A stretch of 64,000 nucleotides of DNA from Bradyrhizobium sp. AZCC 2176 (GTDB taxonomy: Bacteria; Pseudomonadota; Alphaproteobacteria; Rhizobiales; Xanthobacteraceae), in assembly GCF_036924645.1 (NCBI RefSeq), contig NZ_JAZHRX010000001.1:6227501-6291500 (forward strand), given 5' to 3'. The notes under the pieces are model-generated. The model was not told where the DNA came from. It saw only the letters and a list, made by a program, of their open reading frames with translations, and did not search any database. The position numbers and the translations under genes are program-made. Position 1 is the first letter of the stretch, and each line of letters opens with the position of its first letter. Positions 7,791-15,455 of this stretch are shown here, piece by piece.

Positions 7791-7817
7791 TCCGCCAGGG
7801 CGGTTCGCCCTGGCGGA
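7791..7817 (-). terminator. Rho-independent terminator after glnII
   Basis: A perfect 12-bp stem (TCCGCCAGGGCG / CGCCCTGGCGGA) with a 3-nt loop lies 46 nt past the glnII stop. On the minus strand it is followed by a moderately T-rich run (TTATTGCGTTTG). It separates glnII from the GrlR-like/ModA-like operon. Confidence 0.75.
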
Positions 7818-7863
7818 TCATCAGCTTTTGCACCCGGGCGGCCCGGGTCATATCGCAGGTCCC

Positions 7864-8901
7864 TTAGGCCGCAGCCGCCTTGGCGCCGGTCGGAACTTCC
7901 GCGATGGTCTTCAGGATCTGGGACGCGATCTGGTATGGGTCGCCCTGCGAGTTCGGACGGCGGTCTTCCAGATAGCCCTTGTATCCGTTGTTGGCGAAGG
8001 AGTGCGGAACGCGGATCGAGGCGCCGCGGTCGGCAATGCCGTAGCTGAACTTGTTCCAAGGGGCGGTCTCGTGCTTGCCGGTCAGGCGCTTGTCGTTGTC
8101 CGGCCCGTAGACGGCAATGTGGTCCATGAGATTCTTGTCAAAGGCCGCCATCAGCTTCTCGAAGTACTCCTTGCCGCCGACTTCGCGCATGTACTTGGTC
8201 GAGAAGTTGGCGTGCATGCCGGAGCCGTTCCAGTCGGTGTCGCCGAGCGGCTTGCAGTGGAACTCGATGTCGATGCCGTAAGCTTCGGTGAGACGCAGCA
8301 TCAGGTAGCGGGCCATCCACATCTGGTCGGCAGCGGTCTTGGAACCCTTGCCGAAGATCTGGAATTCCCACTGGCCCTTCGCCACTTCGGCGTTGATGCC
8401 TTCGTGGTTGATGCCGGCGGCGAGGCAGAGGTTGAGATGCTCTTCCACGATCTTGCGGGCGACGCTACCGACGTTCGAGTAACCAACGCCGGTGTAGTAC
8501 GGGCCCTGCGGCGCCGGATAGCCATCCGAGGGAAAGCCGAGCGGACGGCCGTCCTTGTAGAAGAAATATTCCTGCTCGAAACCGAACCAGGCACCTTCAT
8601 CGTCGAGAATCGTCGCACGCTTGTTCGAGGGGTGCGGGGTCTTGCCATCGGGCATCATGACTTCGCACATCACTAGCGCGCCGTTTTCCCGCGCGGCGTC
8701 CGGATAGACGGCGACCGGCTTCAGCACGCAATCGGAGCTGTGGCCTTCGGCCTGCATGGTGGACGAACCGTCGAAGCCCCACAGCGGAAGCTGTTCCAGC
8801 GTCGGAAACTTGTCGAATTCCTTGATCTGCGTTTTGCCGCGCAGATTCGGCGTCGGCGTATAGCCGTCGAGCCAAATATACTCGAGCTTGTACTTGGTCA
8901 T
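7864..8901 (-). CDS. glnII: Glutamine synthetase II
   Basis: This 345-residue eukaryotic-type GSII makes glutamine from glutamate, ammonia and ATP in the cytoplasm. Diagnostic blocks are LPLWGFDGSSTMQAEGHSSD near residue 38, PHPSNKRA, FGFEQEYFF with catalytic glutamates near 106-110, DTDWNGSGMHANFST near 198, and the glutamate/ATP site GKHETAPWNKFSYGIADRG near 255. The length matches GSII (about 330-345) and is far below GSI (about 470). Rhizobia carry GSII in addition to glnA. A -24/-12 promoter lies about 115 nt upstream, agreeing with the known NtrC/sigma-54 control of glnII in Bradyrhizobium, so it should be induced by nitrogen limitation. ATG 8901 is preceded by AAGAGAGG. Confidence 0.97.
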   Translation of the reverse strand: MTKYKLEYIWLDGYTPTPNLRGKTQIKEFDKFPTLEQLPLWGFDGSSTMQAEGHSSDCVLKPVAVYPDAARENGALVMCEVMMPDGKTPHPSNKRATILDDEGAWFGFEQEYFFYKDGRPLGFPSDGYPAPQGPYYTGVGYSNVGSVARKIVEEHLNLCLAAGINHEGINAEVAKGQWEFQIFGKGSKTAADQMWMARYLMLRLTEAYGIDIEFHCKPLGDTDWNGSGMHANFSTKYMREVGGKEYFEKLMAAFDKNLMDHIAVYGPDNDKRLTGKHETAPWNKFSYGIADRGASIRVPHSFANNGYKGYLEDRRPNSQGDPYQIASQILKTIAEVPTGAKAAAA

Positions 8902-9471
8902 TGAGCCTCTCTTGAGTTGCTAGTGGAATGCGGAAGACCGAAGCCTTGAAATCTGGATTTTGACGCCCAGCCCCCTGGAGGTCTCCGCATACGTGTACCC
9001 GGCCACGTCAGGCCACGCCTTACTAAGCATTTAACGTGCCAATCGCTGCGCTGCGGAAGAGGCCGTCCACAGCGCGGGCCGGCGGCAAGCCAAAATAAGA
9101 GCTGCGACATAGAAGCGCGGCAGGCGTGTCAAACAGCCGGTTTCGGGTTCCGCCGGGCGCGCGAATTCAGCTCATTTCTCCAGCATTTCCCTGTTCGGTT
9201 CCTTCCGCGATTAAAGCTGCGGCACTCCTTCGATAGATCCGCCGTGCGCACCGGTGTCCCCGGGCAACCATGCCGCCGGCTCAAGCGTTGGTCATCCGCC
9301 CGCTGCCCCGCAGGAAGCAAAGCCGGAAATGCCTACGAATTAGACATCCTGTGCCGAACTCTTGGTCAGCTTGCGCCTGCCGAGGGCAAGAACAATATCG
9401 CCTCATGTAACTACTAGAGAACGAGTCGGGCGCACCATGGAGGCTCGCGCTTCGACAAAAGGAGACTGAAA
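8902..9471. other. Divergent glnII / DUF2735 intergenic region
   Basis: This 570-nt gap has no coding frame I can support. It contains the sigma-54 promoter of glnII (9026-9041) and about 110 nt of glnII leader. I found no clear paired NtrC half-sites and no second -24/-12 element facing the DUF2735 gene. An AAAGGAG at 9458-9464 is the ribosome site for the rightward gene. Confidence 0.5.
9026..9041 (-). promoter_or_regulatory. Sigma-54 (-24/-12) promoter of glnII
   Basis: On the minus strand this reads TGGCACGTTAAATGCT, against the RpoN consensus TGGCACG-N4-TTGC(A/T). The GG and GC are separated by exactly 10 nt, and only one base of the -12 block departs from consensus. Transcription would start near 9015, giving a leader of about 115 nt. 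RpoN/NtrC dependence of glnII is established in Bradyrhizobium. Confidence 0.85.
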
Positions 9472-9669
9472 ATGATGAATACGGGTGTAAATCAGGGGTC
9501 CGCAAGGATCTACCAATTCCCAGCCGGGGGCCGTGCGGCTCTCGGGGGGCGCCGCTATGGCGAGGCCAAGACCGAGTTTGCCGCCCCGCCGGCCAACCTC
9601 GCGGATTGCAGCGACAGCTGGTACCACGCCGCCGCTATCGAGGACGAAAAGAACGAGCGGGACCACTGA
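9472..9669 (+). CDS. DUF2735 family small protein
   Basis: This 65-residue protein begins MMNTGVNQGSARIYQFP, followed by GGRAALGGRRYGE and an SWYHAAAI block near the C-terminus, the hallmark pattern of rhizobial DUF2735. Members are frequently found beside glnII, as here, facing away from it. AAAGGAG lies 7 nt before tandem ATG codons. The role is unknown; proximity suggests a link to nitrogen status. A strong hairpin terminator follows about 60 nt downstream. Confidence 0.85.
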   Translation: MMNTGVNQGSARIYQFPAGGRAALGGRRYGEAKTEFAAPPANLADCSDSWYHAAAIEDEKNERDH

Positions 9670-9727
9670 TGCCCGGGAGATGTTTGGCAGGGACGCGCCC
9701 GATCAGTGAGGCGCGGACGGTGAATTG

Positions 9728-9763
9728 AAAAGGGTCGAAACGCTATCGTTTCGGCCCTTTTTC
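9728..9763. terminator. Bidirectional rho-independent terminator
   Basis: The stem AAAAGGG-t-CGAAACG / CGTTTCG-g-CCCTTTT (one possible G-U pair) closes on a CTAT loop. The A-run and T-run on opposite sides let it end transcripts from both directions: the DUF2735 message from the left and the MliC-like message from the right. The MliC-like stop codon (9762-9764) lies at the edge of the T-run. Confidence 0.9.
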
Positions 9764-10079
9764 ATGACTGCTCGCACGTGGTGGTCGGCCGCCTGGCATG
9801 CTTGAGCGTCGTGACCCCGGCCTTGGTGATCCTCAGGGTCACGCCCTTCCCCTGATAACGCGATCCCGACAGCGCCACGCGCTTGGGCAGCGTCAGCGCC
9901 TTGCCGTCGAGCTGCAGATGGGCGCGGGAATCGTACTGGAAAAACCCGACCGTGAATTGCGCCCCGTCGGCGCAGCGATAGTTCCGAAACGTCGACTGCG
10001 CGAACGCGGCCGACGGTACCGTTGCCATCGCCACGGCGCACAGCGCCGCGCCAAAAATCCAGTTTCTGCGACAATTCAT
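9762..10079 (-). CDS. MliC-like lysozyme inhibitor, exported
   Basis: This 105-residue protein has a clear signal peptide (about residues 1-27, cut after AAFA). The mature part has the MliC/PliC pattern: RNYRCADGAQFTVGFF, ALTLPKRVALSGSRYQGKG and a final Cys (TTTCEQS) that could pair with the Cys of RCADG. MliC proteins block C-type lysozyme in the periplasm. There is no lipobox cysteine, so it would be a soluble periplasmic form rather than a lipoprotein. It is transcribed away from the phosphatase gene, with 48 nt between their starts. Confidence 0.75.
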   Translation of the reverse strand: MNCRRNWIFGAALCAVAMATVPSAAFAQSTFRNYRCADGAQFTVGFFQYDSRAHLQLDGKALTLPKRVALSGSRYQGKGVTLRITKAGVTTLKHARRPTTTCEQS

Positions 10080-10127
10080 GTTTCGCCCCCTGCAGAGTTC
10101 AGTATAGACGAGACGGGAGCGGACAAC

Positions 10128-10922
10128 ATGCCCTTCCCACCCTTGTCCGCCGCTCGAGATCGTCCGAACCAGCCGATGTCAGTGCCCCCCGACCGCCATC
10201 TCAATCTCGCCGGCGCCAGCAATTTCCGCGATCTCGGCGGTTACCCCACGCGCGACGGCCGGACCGTGCGCTGGCGGCAGATCTTCCGTTCCAACCATCT
10301 CGGCCATCTCACCGGCGACGATGTCTCCATCCTGCGCGAACTCGGCGTCCGCAGCGCGTTCGATTTTCGCGGCGCCGAAGAGCGCACCTCCGCCTCGTGC
10401 GGCATGCCTGAAATCACCGTCCATTCGCTGCCGGTCGAACCCACTGTCGTCGCCGCGCTGCGCGCCATCGCGACCGCCGGCACGCCGCTGTCGACGGACC
10501 ATGCCGTCGAGGTGATGCGCGATTCCTACCGCAGCTACGTGCAGAACAACACGCAGCGTTTCCGCGCGCTGTTTGAGCATCTGCTGGAAGATCGCGCGCC
10601 GCTGGTGATCCATTGCACCGCCGGCAAGGACCGCACCGGCTTTGCCTGCGCGCTGATCCTGCATACGCTCGGCGTCTCCGAGGACATCATCTCGGAAGAC
10701 TATCTCCTGACCAACCGTTTCTACCGCAGAGATCCCAATTCCAGCAGCGACCTGCCCGAAGAGATCAAGCAGGTGCTCGGCTCGGTGCAGGCATCGTTCC
10801 TCGCCGCCGCGTTCGAGGCGATCGATGCCGACTATGGCGACCTCGAAAGCTATCTCCGCGATGGCCTCGGCCTCGGCAAAGCCGAACGCGCCCACCTCGA
10901 AGCACGCTATCTGCAGCGCTAG
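10128..10922 (+). CDS. Tyrosine-protein phosphatase, MptpB/DSP-like
   Basis: This 264-residue cytoplasmic phosphatase has the active-site loop HCTAGKDRTG near residue 162 (C-x5-R), a conserved N-terminal NFRDLGGYPTRDGRTV block and a FRSNHL block, as in the PF13350 family of tyrosine/phosphoinositide phosphatases related to Mycobacterium MptpB. ATG 10128 is preceded 8 nt away by GGGAG. A second ATG at 10176 would give a protein starting just before the conserved PPDRHLNLAGASNFRD. The substrate is unknown. It converges with the next gene, the stops being nearly adjacent. Confidence 0.88.
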   Translation: MPFPPLSAARDRPNQPMSVPPDRHLNLAGASNFRDLGGYPTRDGRTVRWRQIFRSNHLGHLTGDDVSILRELGVRSAFDFRGAEERTSASCGMPEITVHSLPVEPTVVAALRAIATAGTPLSTDHAVEVMRDSYRSYVQNNTQRFRALFEHLLEDRAPLVIHCTAGKDRTGFACALILHTLGVSEDIISEDYLLTNRFYRRDPNSSSDLPEEIKQVLGSVQASFLAAAFEAIDADYGDLESYLRDGLGLGKAERAHLEARYLQR

Positions 10923-10923
10923 T

Positions 10924-11619
10924 CTAATCCGACTTCACCCGCCGCATCGACACGACCTGCGCGGACGGCTTACGGCCTGTCGTCCTGACGTCGACCCGCA
11001 CTTTGTAGGCGTTGCTGGTTTCGCTCTTGGGCACATAGAGCATCGCGGTAAAGCTCACGCGGCCACGCGCATCGAGTGTCACCGGCAGATCCTCACGCAC
11101 GCGGAAGGAATTACCCTGGCGATTTCGCGGCGGCAACCTGGCCGTCATGACCGGCTCGACCAGCGCACGCAGATCGAGCTTGGTCGCCGTTGCACCTTCA
11201 ATCCGGTAGTAGGCAAAGGAATCGCTGTCCCAGCGGCTGTTCGCGACCTCGATGACGGCCCGACTATCCGGCGACCAGGCCGCCAGTAGATCGTAGCGGT
11301 TCGCGCGCATTTCGCCGGTCGCCCAATACTCGCCACCGAGCTTGGCAAGCACGGCGCCGTCAGCGATGCGGATCAGGAGATTTTCGACGCCGGCTGGCGG
11401 CAGATCACGGCCGGATGGCAGGCCCTGCTCGCTGCGCCATGCGAACGCGTAATTCTTCGACGGAGAAGTGGTGTCGGCAACGACACGCATGGCGGCCTTC
11501 CCCTCGCCGCACACGAGACCGCCTTGTTGATCGGCAACGCAAGCCTGCGCATGCGCAGTAGCCGCCTGCTGCACATGGAGCGCGATGAGAACGAGTGGAA
11601 GGGCCAGAGCTCGGCGCAT
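10924..11619 (-). CDS. Exported protein of unknown function
   Basis: This 231-residue protein has a signal peptide (about 1-25, ending ATAHAQA). Two early cysteines (CVADQQGGLVC) may form a disulfide. The rest contains beta-rich segments such as NYAFAWRSEQG and DLLAAWSPDSRAVIEV, which resemble single blades of beta-propeller or TolB-like proteins. I do not recognise a family. It is monocistronic between convergent and divergent neighbours. Confidence 0.75.
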   Translation of the reverse strand: MRRALALPLVLIALHVQQAATAHAQACVADQQGGLVCGEGKAAMRVVADTTSPSKNYAFAWRSEQGLPSGRDLPPAGVENLLIRIADGAVLAKLGGEYWATGEMRANRYDLLAAWSPDSRAVIEVANSRWDSDSFAYYRIEGATATKLDLRALVEPVMTARLPPRNRQGNSFRVREDLPVTLDARGRVSFTAMLYVPKSETSNAYKVRVDVRTTGRKPSAQVVSMRRVKSD

Positions 11620-11703
11620 GCCGCGATCCTATCCGCCGCACGCAAACCGTAAAGTAGCGGCAAACCAAACCTTAGACGGTCCGGAAGGCGGCGCGCTATC
11701 GGC

Positions 11704-11904
11704 TCAGGCCGCCGCTTCCATTTCCATTTCGGCATCGAGATCGGCGATGACGTCCTCGAACGCCGAGATCGCCTGCTGGATTGCCGCGATCTGCATCAAT
11801 TCCCAGCTCGAGACCGGACCGCTGCGATTCTGCAGCGCTACGACAAGGTCGCGCCGCTGCTCCTTAAGCTGAACAAGCGGTAAACCATGATCCGGCAAAC
11901 CCAT
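11704..11904 (-). CDS. Small acidic helical protein, unknown
   Basis: This 66-residue protein runs from ATG 11904 (AGGGGA about 7 nt upstream) to 11704. It begins MGLPDHGLPLVQLKEQ and ends with an acidic, alanine-rich tail (DLDAEMEMEAAA). The middle is predicted to be mostly helical (LVQLKEQRRDLVVALQNR and IAAIQQAISAFEDVIADL), which suggests a short helical hairpin or coiled coil. The frame stays open upstream, but only antisense to the SDR gene, so the short version is preferred. The function is unknown. Confidence 0.6.
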   Translation of the reverse strand: MGLPDHGLPLVQLKEQRRDLVVALQNRSGPVSSWELMQIAAIQQAISAFEDVIADLDAEMEMEAAA

Positions 11905-12156
11905 GACAAATCCCCTGCCTTTTGTTGGTATCCCGCTTTTACCGAACGGATTCTGCAAACGGCTTACAGAACTCCGGCAAATTTTATCGATTCCGCCCCA
12001 TTCCGTAGCGTTACGCAACTCGCTTCCTCCGGATCGGCACGGCTCGCGGCAATTTGGGCGCGTGAGACAGATCGTTCCATGCAGAAATTCGCCGCATTGC
12101 CAGTGAAAAACTCCTGATAGGGTGCGCTCCCGTTTCCCGGCAGGCGGAGGCCCTTC

Positions 12157-12837
12157 ATGGACGGAAAAGTCATTGTCGTGACGGGCGCGCTGGGTGCGCT
12201 TGGCCAAGTGGTCGTGGACGAAGCGCTGGCGCGGGGGGCCCGGATTGCAAGCATCGATCATGCGCCTACCCAAGCCCCAGCCACCGCTGATCTGTTCGAA
12301 CTCGGCGGCATCGACCTCACGGATGCCGCCCAGGCCGCCAAGGCGATCAAGGCAGCCGCATCGCATTTCGGCCAACTCGATGCGCTGATCAACATCGCCG
12401 GCGGCTTCGCCTTCGAGACGGTGACCGACGGCGATCCCAAAACCTGGCAGCGGATGTACGCGCTCAACGTCATGACCGCACTCAACGCATCGCGCGCGGC
12501 GATCCCGCATCTCATCTCGTCGGGTGCCGGCCGCATCGTCAATATCGGCGCGATGGGCGCGCTGCAGGCAGGAAGTGGCATGGGCGCCTATGCCGCCTCC
12601 AAGGCTGGCGTGCATCGCCTTACGGAGGCGCTAGCCGCCGAACTGAAGGGCAAGATCACGGTCAATGCCGTGCTGCCGTCGGTTATCGACACCGCGGCCA
12701 ACCGCGCCAGCATGCCGAAAGCCGATTTCACGAAATGGGTCACGCCAAAGGAACTGGCCGACGTGATCCTGTTTCTCGCCAGCGACGCGGCCAGCGCCGT
12801 CACCGGTGCGCTGCTGCCGGTGAACGGGAGGGTTTAG
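12157..12837 (+). CDS. SDR-family oxidoreductase
   Basis: This 226-residue classical short-chain dehydrogenase/reductase has the Rossmann motif VTGALGALG (8-16), NIAGG near residue 80, the Ser of NIGAMGALQ near 130, and the catalytic YAASKAG (Y-x3-K) near 147. Its sequence pattern is close to SDRs annotated only as NAD(P)-dependent oxidoreductases; the substrate cannot be inferred. GGCGGAGG stands 9-15 nt upstream of the ATG. It is followed by a toxin-antitoxin type pair, probably transcribed separately. Confidence 0.9.
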   Translation: MDGKVIVVTGALGALGQVVVDEALARGARIASIDHAPTQAPATADLFELGGIDLTDAAQAAKAIKAAASHFGQLDALINIAGGFAFETVTDGDPKTWQRMYALNVMTALNASRAAIPHLISSGAGRIVNIGAMGALQAGSGMGAYAASKAGVHRLTEALAAELKGKITVNAVLPSVIDTAANRASMPKADFTKWVTPKELADVILFLASDAASAVTGALLPVNGRV

Positions 12838-12900
12838 TTTGGACTGAGGCTGTCCTCACACGGCTTTTTCGCTGCGCTTTTGGGATGCTATAGTGCTGGA

Positions 12901-13101
12901 ATGACAACAGCCGAAGACATTGAAAAGGCCGTCGAGCAACTGCCGCCTCGAGAACTAGCGAGGTTTCGTGCCTGGTTTGAAGCGTTTGACGCCGATCAAT
13001 TCGACGCGGCCATCGAACGTGATGTGCAGGCCGGCAAACTCGACGCATTTGCAGAGGAGGCCGTTGCGGCATATCGCGCCGGCAAATCCCGGGACTTGTG
13101 A
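12901..13101 (+). CDS. Antitoxin-like protein of a ParE/RelE-type pair
   Basis: This is a 66-residue acidic helical protein: MTTAEDIEKAVEQLPPRELA, FRAWFEAFDADQFDAAIERD, then AGKLDAFAEEAVAAYRAGK. The same organisation is seen in small proteins encoded just before ParE/RelE-superfamily toxins, where the C-terminal helix clamps the toxin. Its TGA stop overlaps the GTG start of the downstream toxin relic (GTGA at 13098-13101), a typical coupled TA arrangement. It appears intact even though the toxin is frameshifted. Confidence 0.7.
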   Translation: MTTAEDIEKAVEQLPPRELARFRAWFEAFDADQFDAAIERDVQAGKLDAFAEEAVAAYRAGKSRDL

Positions 13102-13351
13102 GACACTCGGCATCGCCAAGGTTTTGGGACGCTTACCGATCATTGCCGTCATCGATCCAGAAGTTGGCTGATGCCAACTTTGCGTTGCTCAAGCGCGATC
13201 CGCGCCATCCCTCGCTCCAATTCAAGAAAGTTGGTCGATATTGGTCTGCGCGTGTCGGACGCGGTATCCTGCCTTGGCTGTGGAAGTCGACGATGTCTAT
13301 GTCTGGTTCTGGATCGGCTCTCACGCTGACCACGATCGGCTAATCGGCTAG
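13098..13351 (+). pseudogene. RelE/ParE-type toxin, frameshifted
   Basis: The frame from GTG 13098 reads RHSASPRFWDAYRSLP, LADANFALLKRDPRHPSLQF and KKVGRYWSARVGRG, a good match to small ribonuclease-type toxins whose next segment is normally RALAVE...WFWIGSHADYD. Here that continuation (YPALAVEVDDVYVWFWIG, then SHADHDRLIG and TAG at 13349) is present but in the next frame, entered near 13265. Restoring one T (GGT TAT in place of GGTAT) heals the gene to about 84 residues. The in-frame product instead ends in unrelated sequence at 13343. Either a real inactivating deletion or a base-calling error would explain this. The tail overlaps the convergent GrlR-like stop. Confidence 0.8.
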
Positions 13352-14070
13352 TTCTTAACCTCCACCAGCTTTCGCAGCACCGCCTTGAAGCGGATGCTGC
13401 GCTTGCCGGCGAGCGCGGTGGCCTCTCCTTCCGCGCCATTGCCGTCGTACGTGCCGGAAAAACCGATGCCGACTTCATGGCCGCCGAACAGCGGTCGTTC
13501 GATCCTGGAGGGCGTATGCTCGCGGTTGACGAGTTCGCCCTTCCATTTGCCGTTCGCCGCCGAGTACGCCCCGATATAGTCGAAGAACGCGTCGCCGCCC
13601 CGGATGCGGCCGTCATGCAGCATCATGACACCGGTGTTGCCGGCGTCGATGCCGTCCAGCATGCGGATGTGGATGGAGTAGAGCCCGTTGCCGATCCCGT
13701 CAGGGCCGACCGCACCGGGCGGCGGCGCGTCGGCGTCGTTGATCGGGGTCAGGACGGCCGTGAACCGGACGCCCGGCAAGGCCGCGCTGCCGCCCTCGAA
13801 ATGAACTTCCTCCCCGCAGGCCGCGCCCGTGAAATTCATCGCGACATTGTCGACGTCGAACATCGGCACATAGCCGGGATCATGGTAATGGCGCGACATC
13901 ATGCATTCGGCGGAGATGACGCCGTCGCCCTCGGTGAAATGGCCGATGAATGACGAGCCGGAATCGCCGCCATAGAGCCTGCCGCCCGCGGTAGCGAACA
14001 TCACACCGGAACCTTCACCGCGCTCCGTCGTAAAACGGAATTTGTACAATCCTCGCAGCACGCCCTGCAT
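13348..14070 (-). CDS. GrlR-like protein with two tandem calycin-type repeats (paralogue C)
   Basis: This is the third and most diverged paralogue, 240 residues from ATG 14070 (MQGVLRGLYKFRF). Repeat one has GGRLYGGDSGSSFIGHF; repeat two has GNGLYSIHIRMLDGID and GRIRGGDAFFDYIGAYS, followed by REHTPSRIERPLFGGHEVGI as in copies A and B. Here repeat one also carries the full GGD, unlike GGN in A and B, which strengthens the internal-duplication reading. GGAG lies very close to the ATG, so the GTG three codons in is an alternative start. It stands alone between the TA relic and a DUF2161 gene. Confidence 0.65.
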   Translation of the reverse strand: MQGVLRGLYKFRFTTERGEGSGVMFATAGGRLYGGDSGSSFIGHFTEGDGVISAECMMSRHYHDPGYVPMFDVDNVAMNFTGAACGEEVHFEGGSAALPGVRFTAVLTPINDADAPPPGAVGPDGIGNGLYSIHIRMLDGIDAGNTGVMMLHDGRIRGGDAFFDYIGAYSAANGKWKGELVNREHTPSRIERPLFGGHEVGIGFSGTYDGNGAEGEATALAGKRSIRFKAVLRKLVEVKN

Positions 14071-14253
14071 ACTCCGGAAATTGGCAAGGGCGAGTGCCCC
14101 GCGAACGATCGATCGCTGGGTTCCGTCAATTGCCGCTGGCCTTGTCCCCGCGCCAGACTAGCCGCCGCGGTGCCATCCGATCAAACGCTTTGCCGGAATT
14201 CAGCTAGAGTCTGCGGGATTGAGTCGCGGCCATACGCGCCGCTGGAGCGAAAT

Positions 14254-14940
14254 TTGGAAACCGCGCTTTATCTTCCTGTCAAACGCTTCCTCGAAAAGCT
14301 CGGCTTCACCGTCAAGGGCGAGGTCGGCGGCTGCGATCTGGTGGCGCTCAGCGGCGAGGATCCGCCGATCGTAGTGATCGGCGAACTGAAACTTTCCTTC
14401 AACCTCGAACTGATCCTGCAGGCGGTCGATCGCGCCGGCGCGGCCGACGAGGTCTGGCTCGCCGCCAAATTATCTGCCCGAGGCAAGGGCCGCGAGAGTG
14501 ACGCGCGTTATCGCAATCTCTGCCGCCGCTTGGGCTTTGGCATGCTGGCGGTCACCAACACGGGCGATGTCGAGGTGATCGTCCAGCCCGCGACGGCAGC
14601 CCCTCGCCGCAATCCGAAAAAGCGCTCGCGGCTGATCATGGAGCATCAGAAGCGCAAGGGCGATCCGGCCATGGGCGGATCGACGCGCGCGCCGATCATG
14701 ACGGCCTATCGCCAGCAGGCGCTGGCCTGCGCGTCCGCGCTGTCAGGCGGGCCGCGGCGCGTCAGGGACCTGCGGGCCGAGATTCCTGATGCCGGAAAGA
14801 TCCTCCTGCACAATGTCTATGGCTGGTTCGACCGCGCGGAGCGCGGCATCTACGTGCTGAACGATGCCGGGCACGCAGCGTTAAAACGCTGGCCGCAGCA
14901 GCCGCTGGATCTGGCCGCTGCCGGCAATCCCGTCCCATGA
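14254..14940 (+). CDS. DUF2161 protein, PD-(D/E)XK nuclease-like
   Basis: This 228-residue protein starts at TTG 14254 (METALYLPVKRFLEKLGF), with GGAG 7 nt upstream. The core GGCDLVAL followed by VVVIGELKLSFN supplies the D...ExK triad of the PD-(D/E)XK phosphodiesterase fold that defines DUF2161. A basic linker (RRNPKKRSRLIMEHQKRKGD) joins a C-terminal part that looks like a winged-helix module (GGPRRVRDLRAEIPDAGKIL, then YGWFDRAERGIYVLND). Nuclease activity is predicted from the fold only; I know no demonstrated role. Confidence 0.8.
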   Translation: METALYLPVKRFLEKLGFTVKGEVGGCDLVALSGEDPPIVVIGELKLSFNLELILQAVDRAGAADEVWLAAKLSARGKGRESDARYRNLCRRLGFGMLAVTNTGDVEVIVQPATAAPRRNPKKRSRLIMEHQKRKGDPAMGGSTRAPIMTAYRQQALACASALSGGPRRVRDLRAEIPDAGKILLHNVYGWFDRAERGIYVLNDAGHAALKRWPQQPLDLAAAGNPVP

Positions 14941-15084
14941 TGGCGAGAACGGTGAAATCATCGAACCGTACGGCGCTACCGGACTTGAGAGATTGTAGAT
15001 GCATGGCTGTATTGCCATGCGAAATTCATATTGCAATGCAACATGTGAGGACCTAGGTATCTCCGCAATCAGATGCGAGGCCCT

Positions 15085-15387
15085 ATGAGCGAAGACTGGA
15101 ACACGAAATACGGCACACGGCGCGTCCGGCGGGATCCGCCAACGCTCGAGGAGGCAATCTTCGCCGCAGTGGGGATCACCGACGATCAGCAGCAGCAGGC
15201 GGAAATCGCCTCCGCGCTGATGGGACTGCCCTACGAGGACGTGCTGGCTGAGGTAAAGAAGACCGGCCGCGCGGTAGCGCGATCGGCGACCCGCATCATC
15301 GCGGGTGAGCAAGGCGCCCAGCGCGCGGTCGTGGTCGAGCGCCGCGTCGTCAGGCGGTTCGGCAACGACAAGCGCACCGGCACCTGA
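15085..15387 (+). CDS. Conserved hypothetical protein
   Basis: This 100-residue protein begins MSEDWNTKYGTRRVRRDPPT, then LEEAIFAAVGITDDQQQQAE, then IASALMGLPYEDVLAEVKK. It is helical, with a basic C-terminus (VVVERRVVRRFGNDKR). GAGG lies 5 nt before ATG 15085; a start four codons earlier (15073) is possible. The mixture of a helical N-terminus and a basic tail hints at nucleic-acid contact, but the function is unknown. Upstream (14996-15030) there is a small GCATGG/CCATGC hairpin. Confidence 0.65.
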   Translation: MSEDWNTKYGTRRVRRDPPTLEEAIFAAVGITDDQQQQAEIASALMGLPYEDVLAEVKKTGRAVARSATRIIAGEQGAQRAVVVERRVVRRFGNDKRTGT

Positions 15388-15455
15388 ACAAATCGAAAGT
15401 TATGGGCAATTCGCTGGATCCAACGTCAGCGAATTGCCCTGATTGAACGCGCCGC

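Noticed and set aside
9340..9471. Second sigma-54 promoter facing the DUF2735 gene
   Set aside because: The nearest GG...GC candidates do not have 10-nt spacing.
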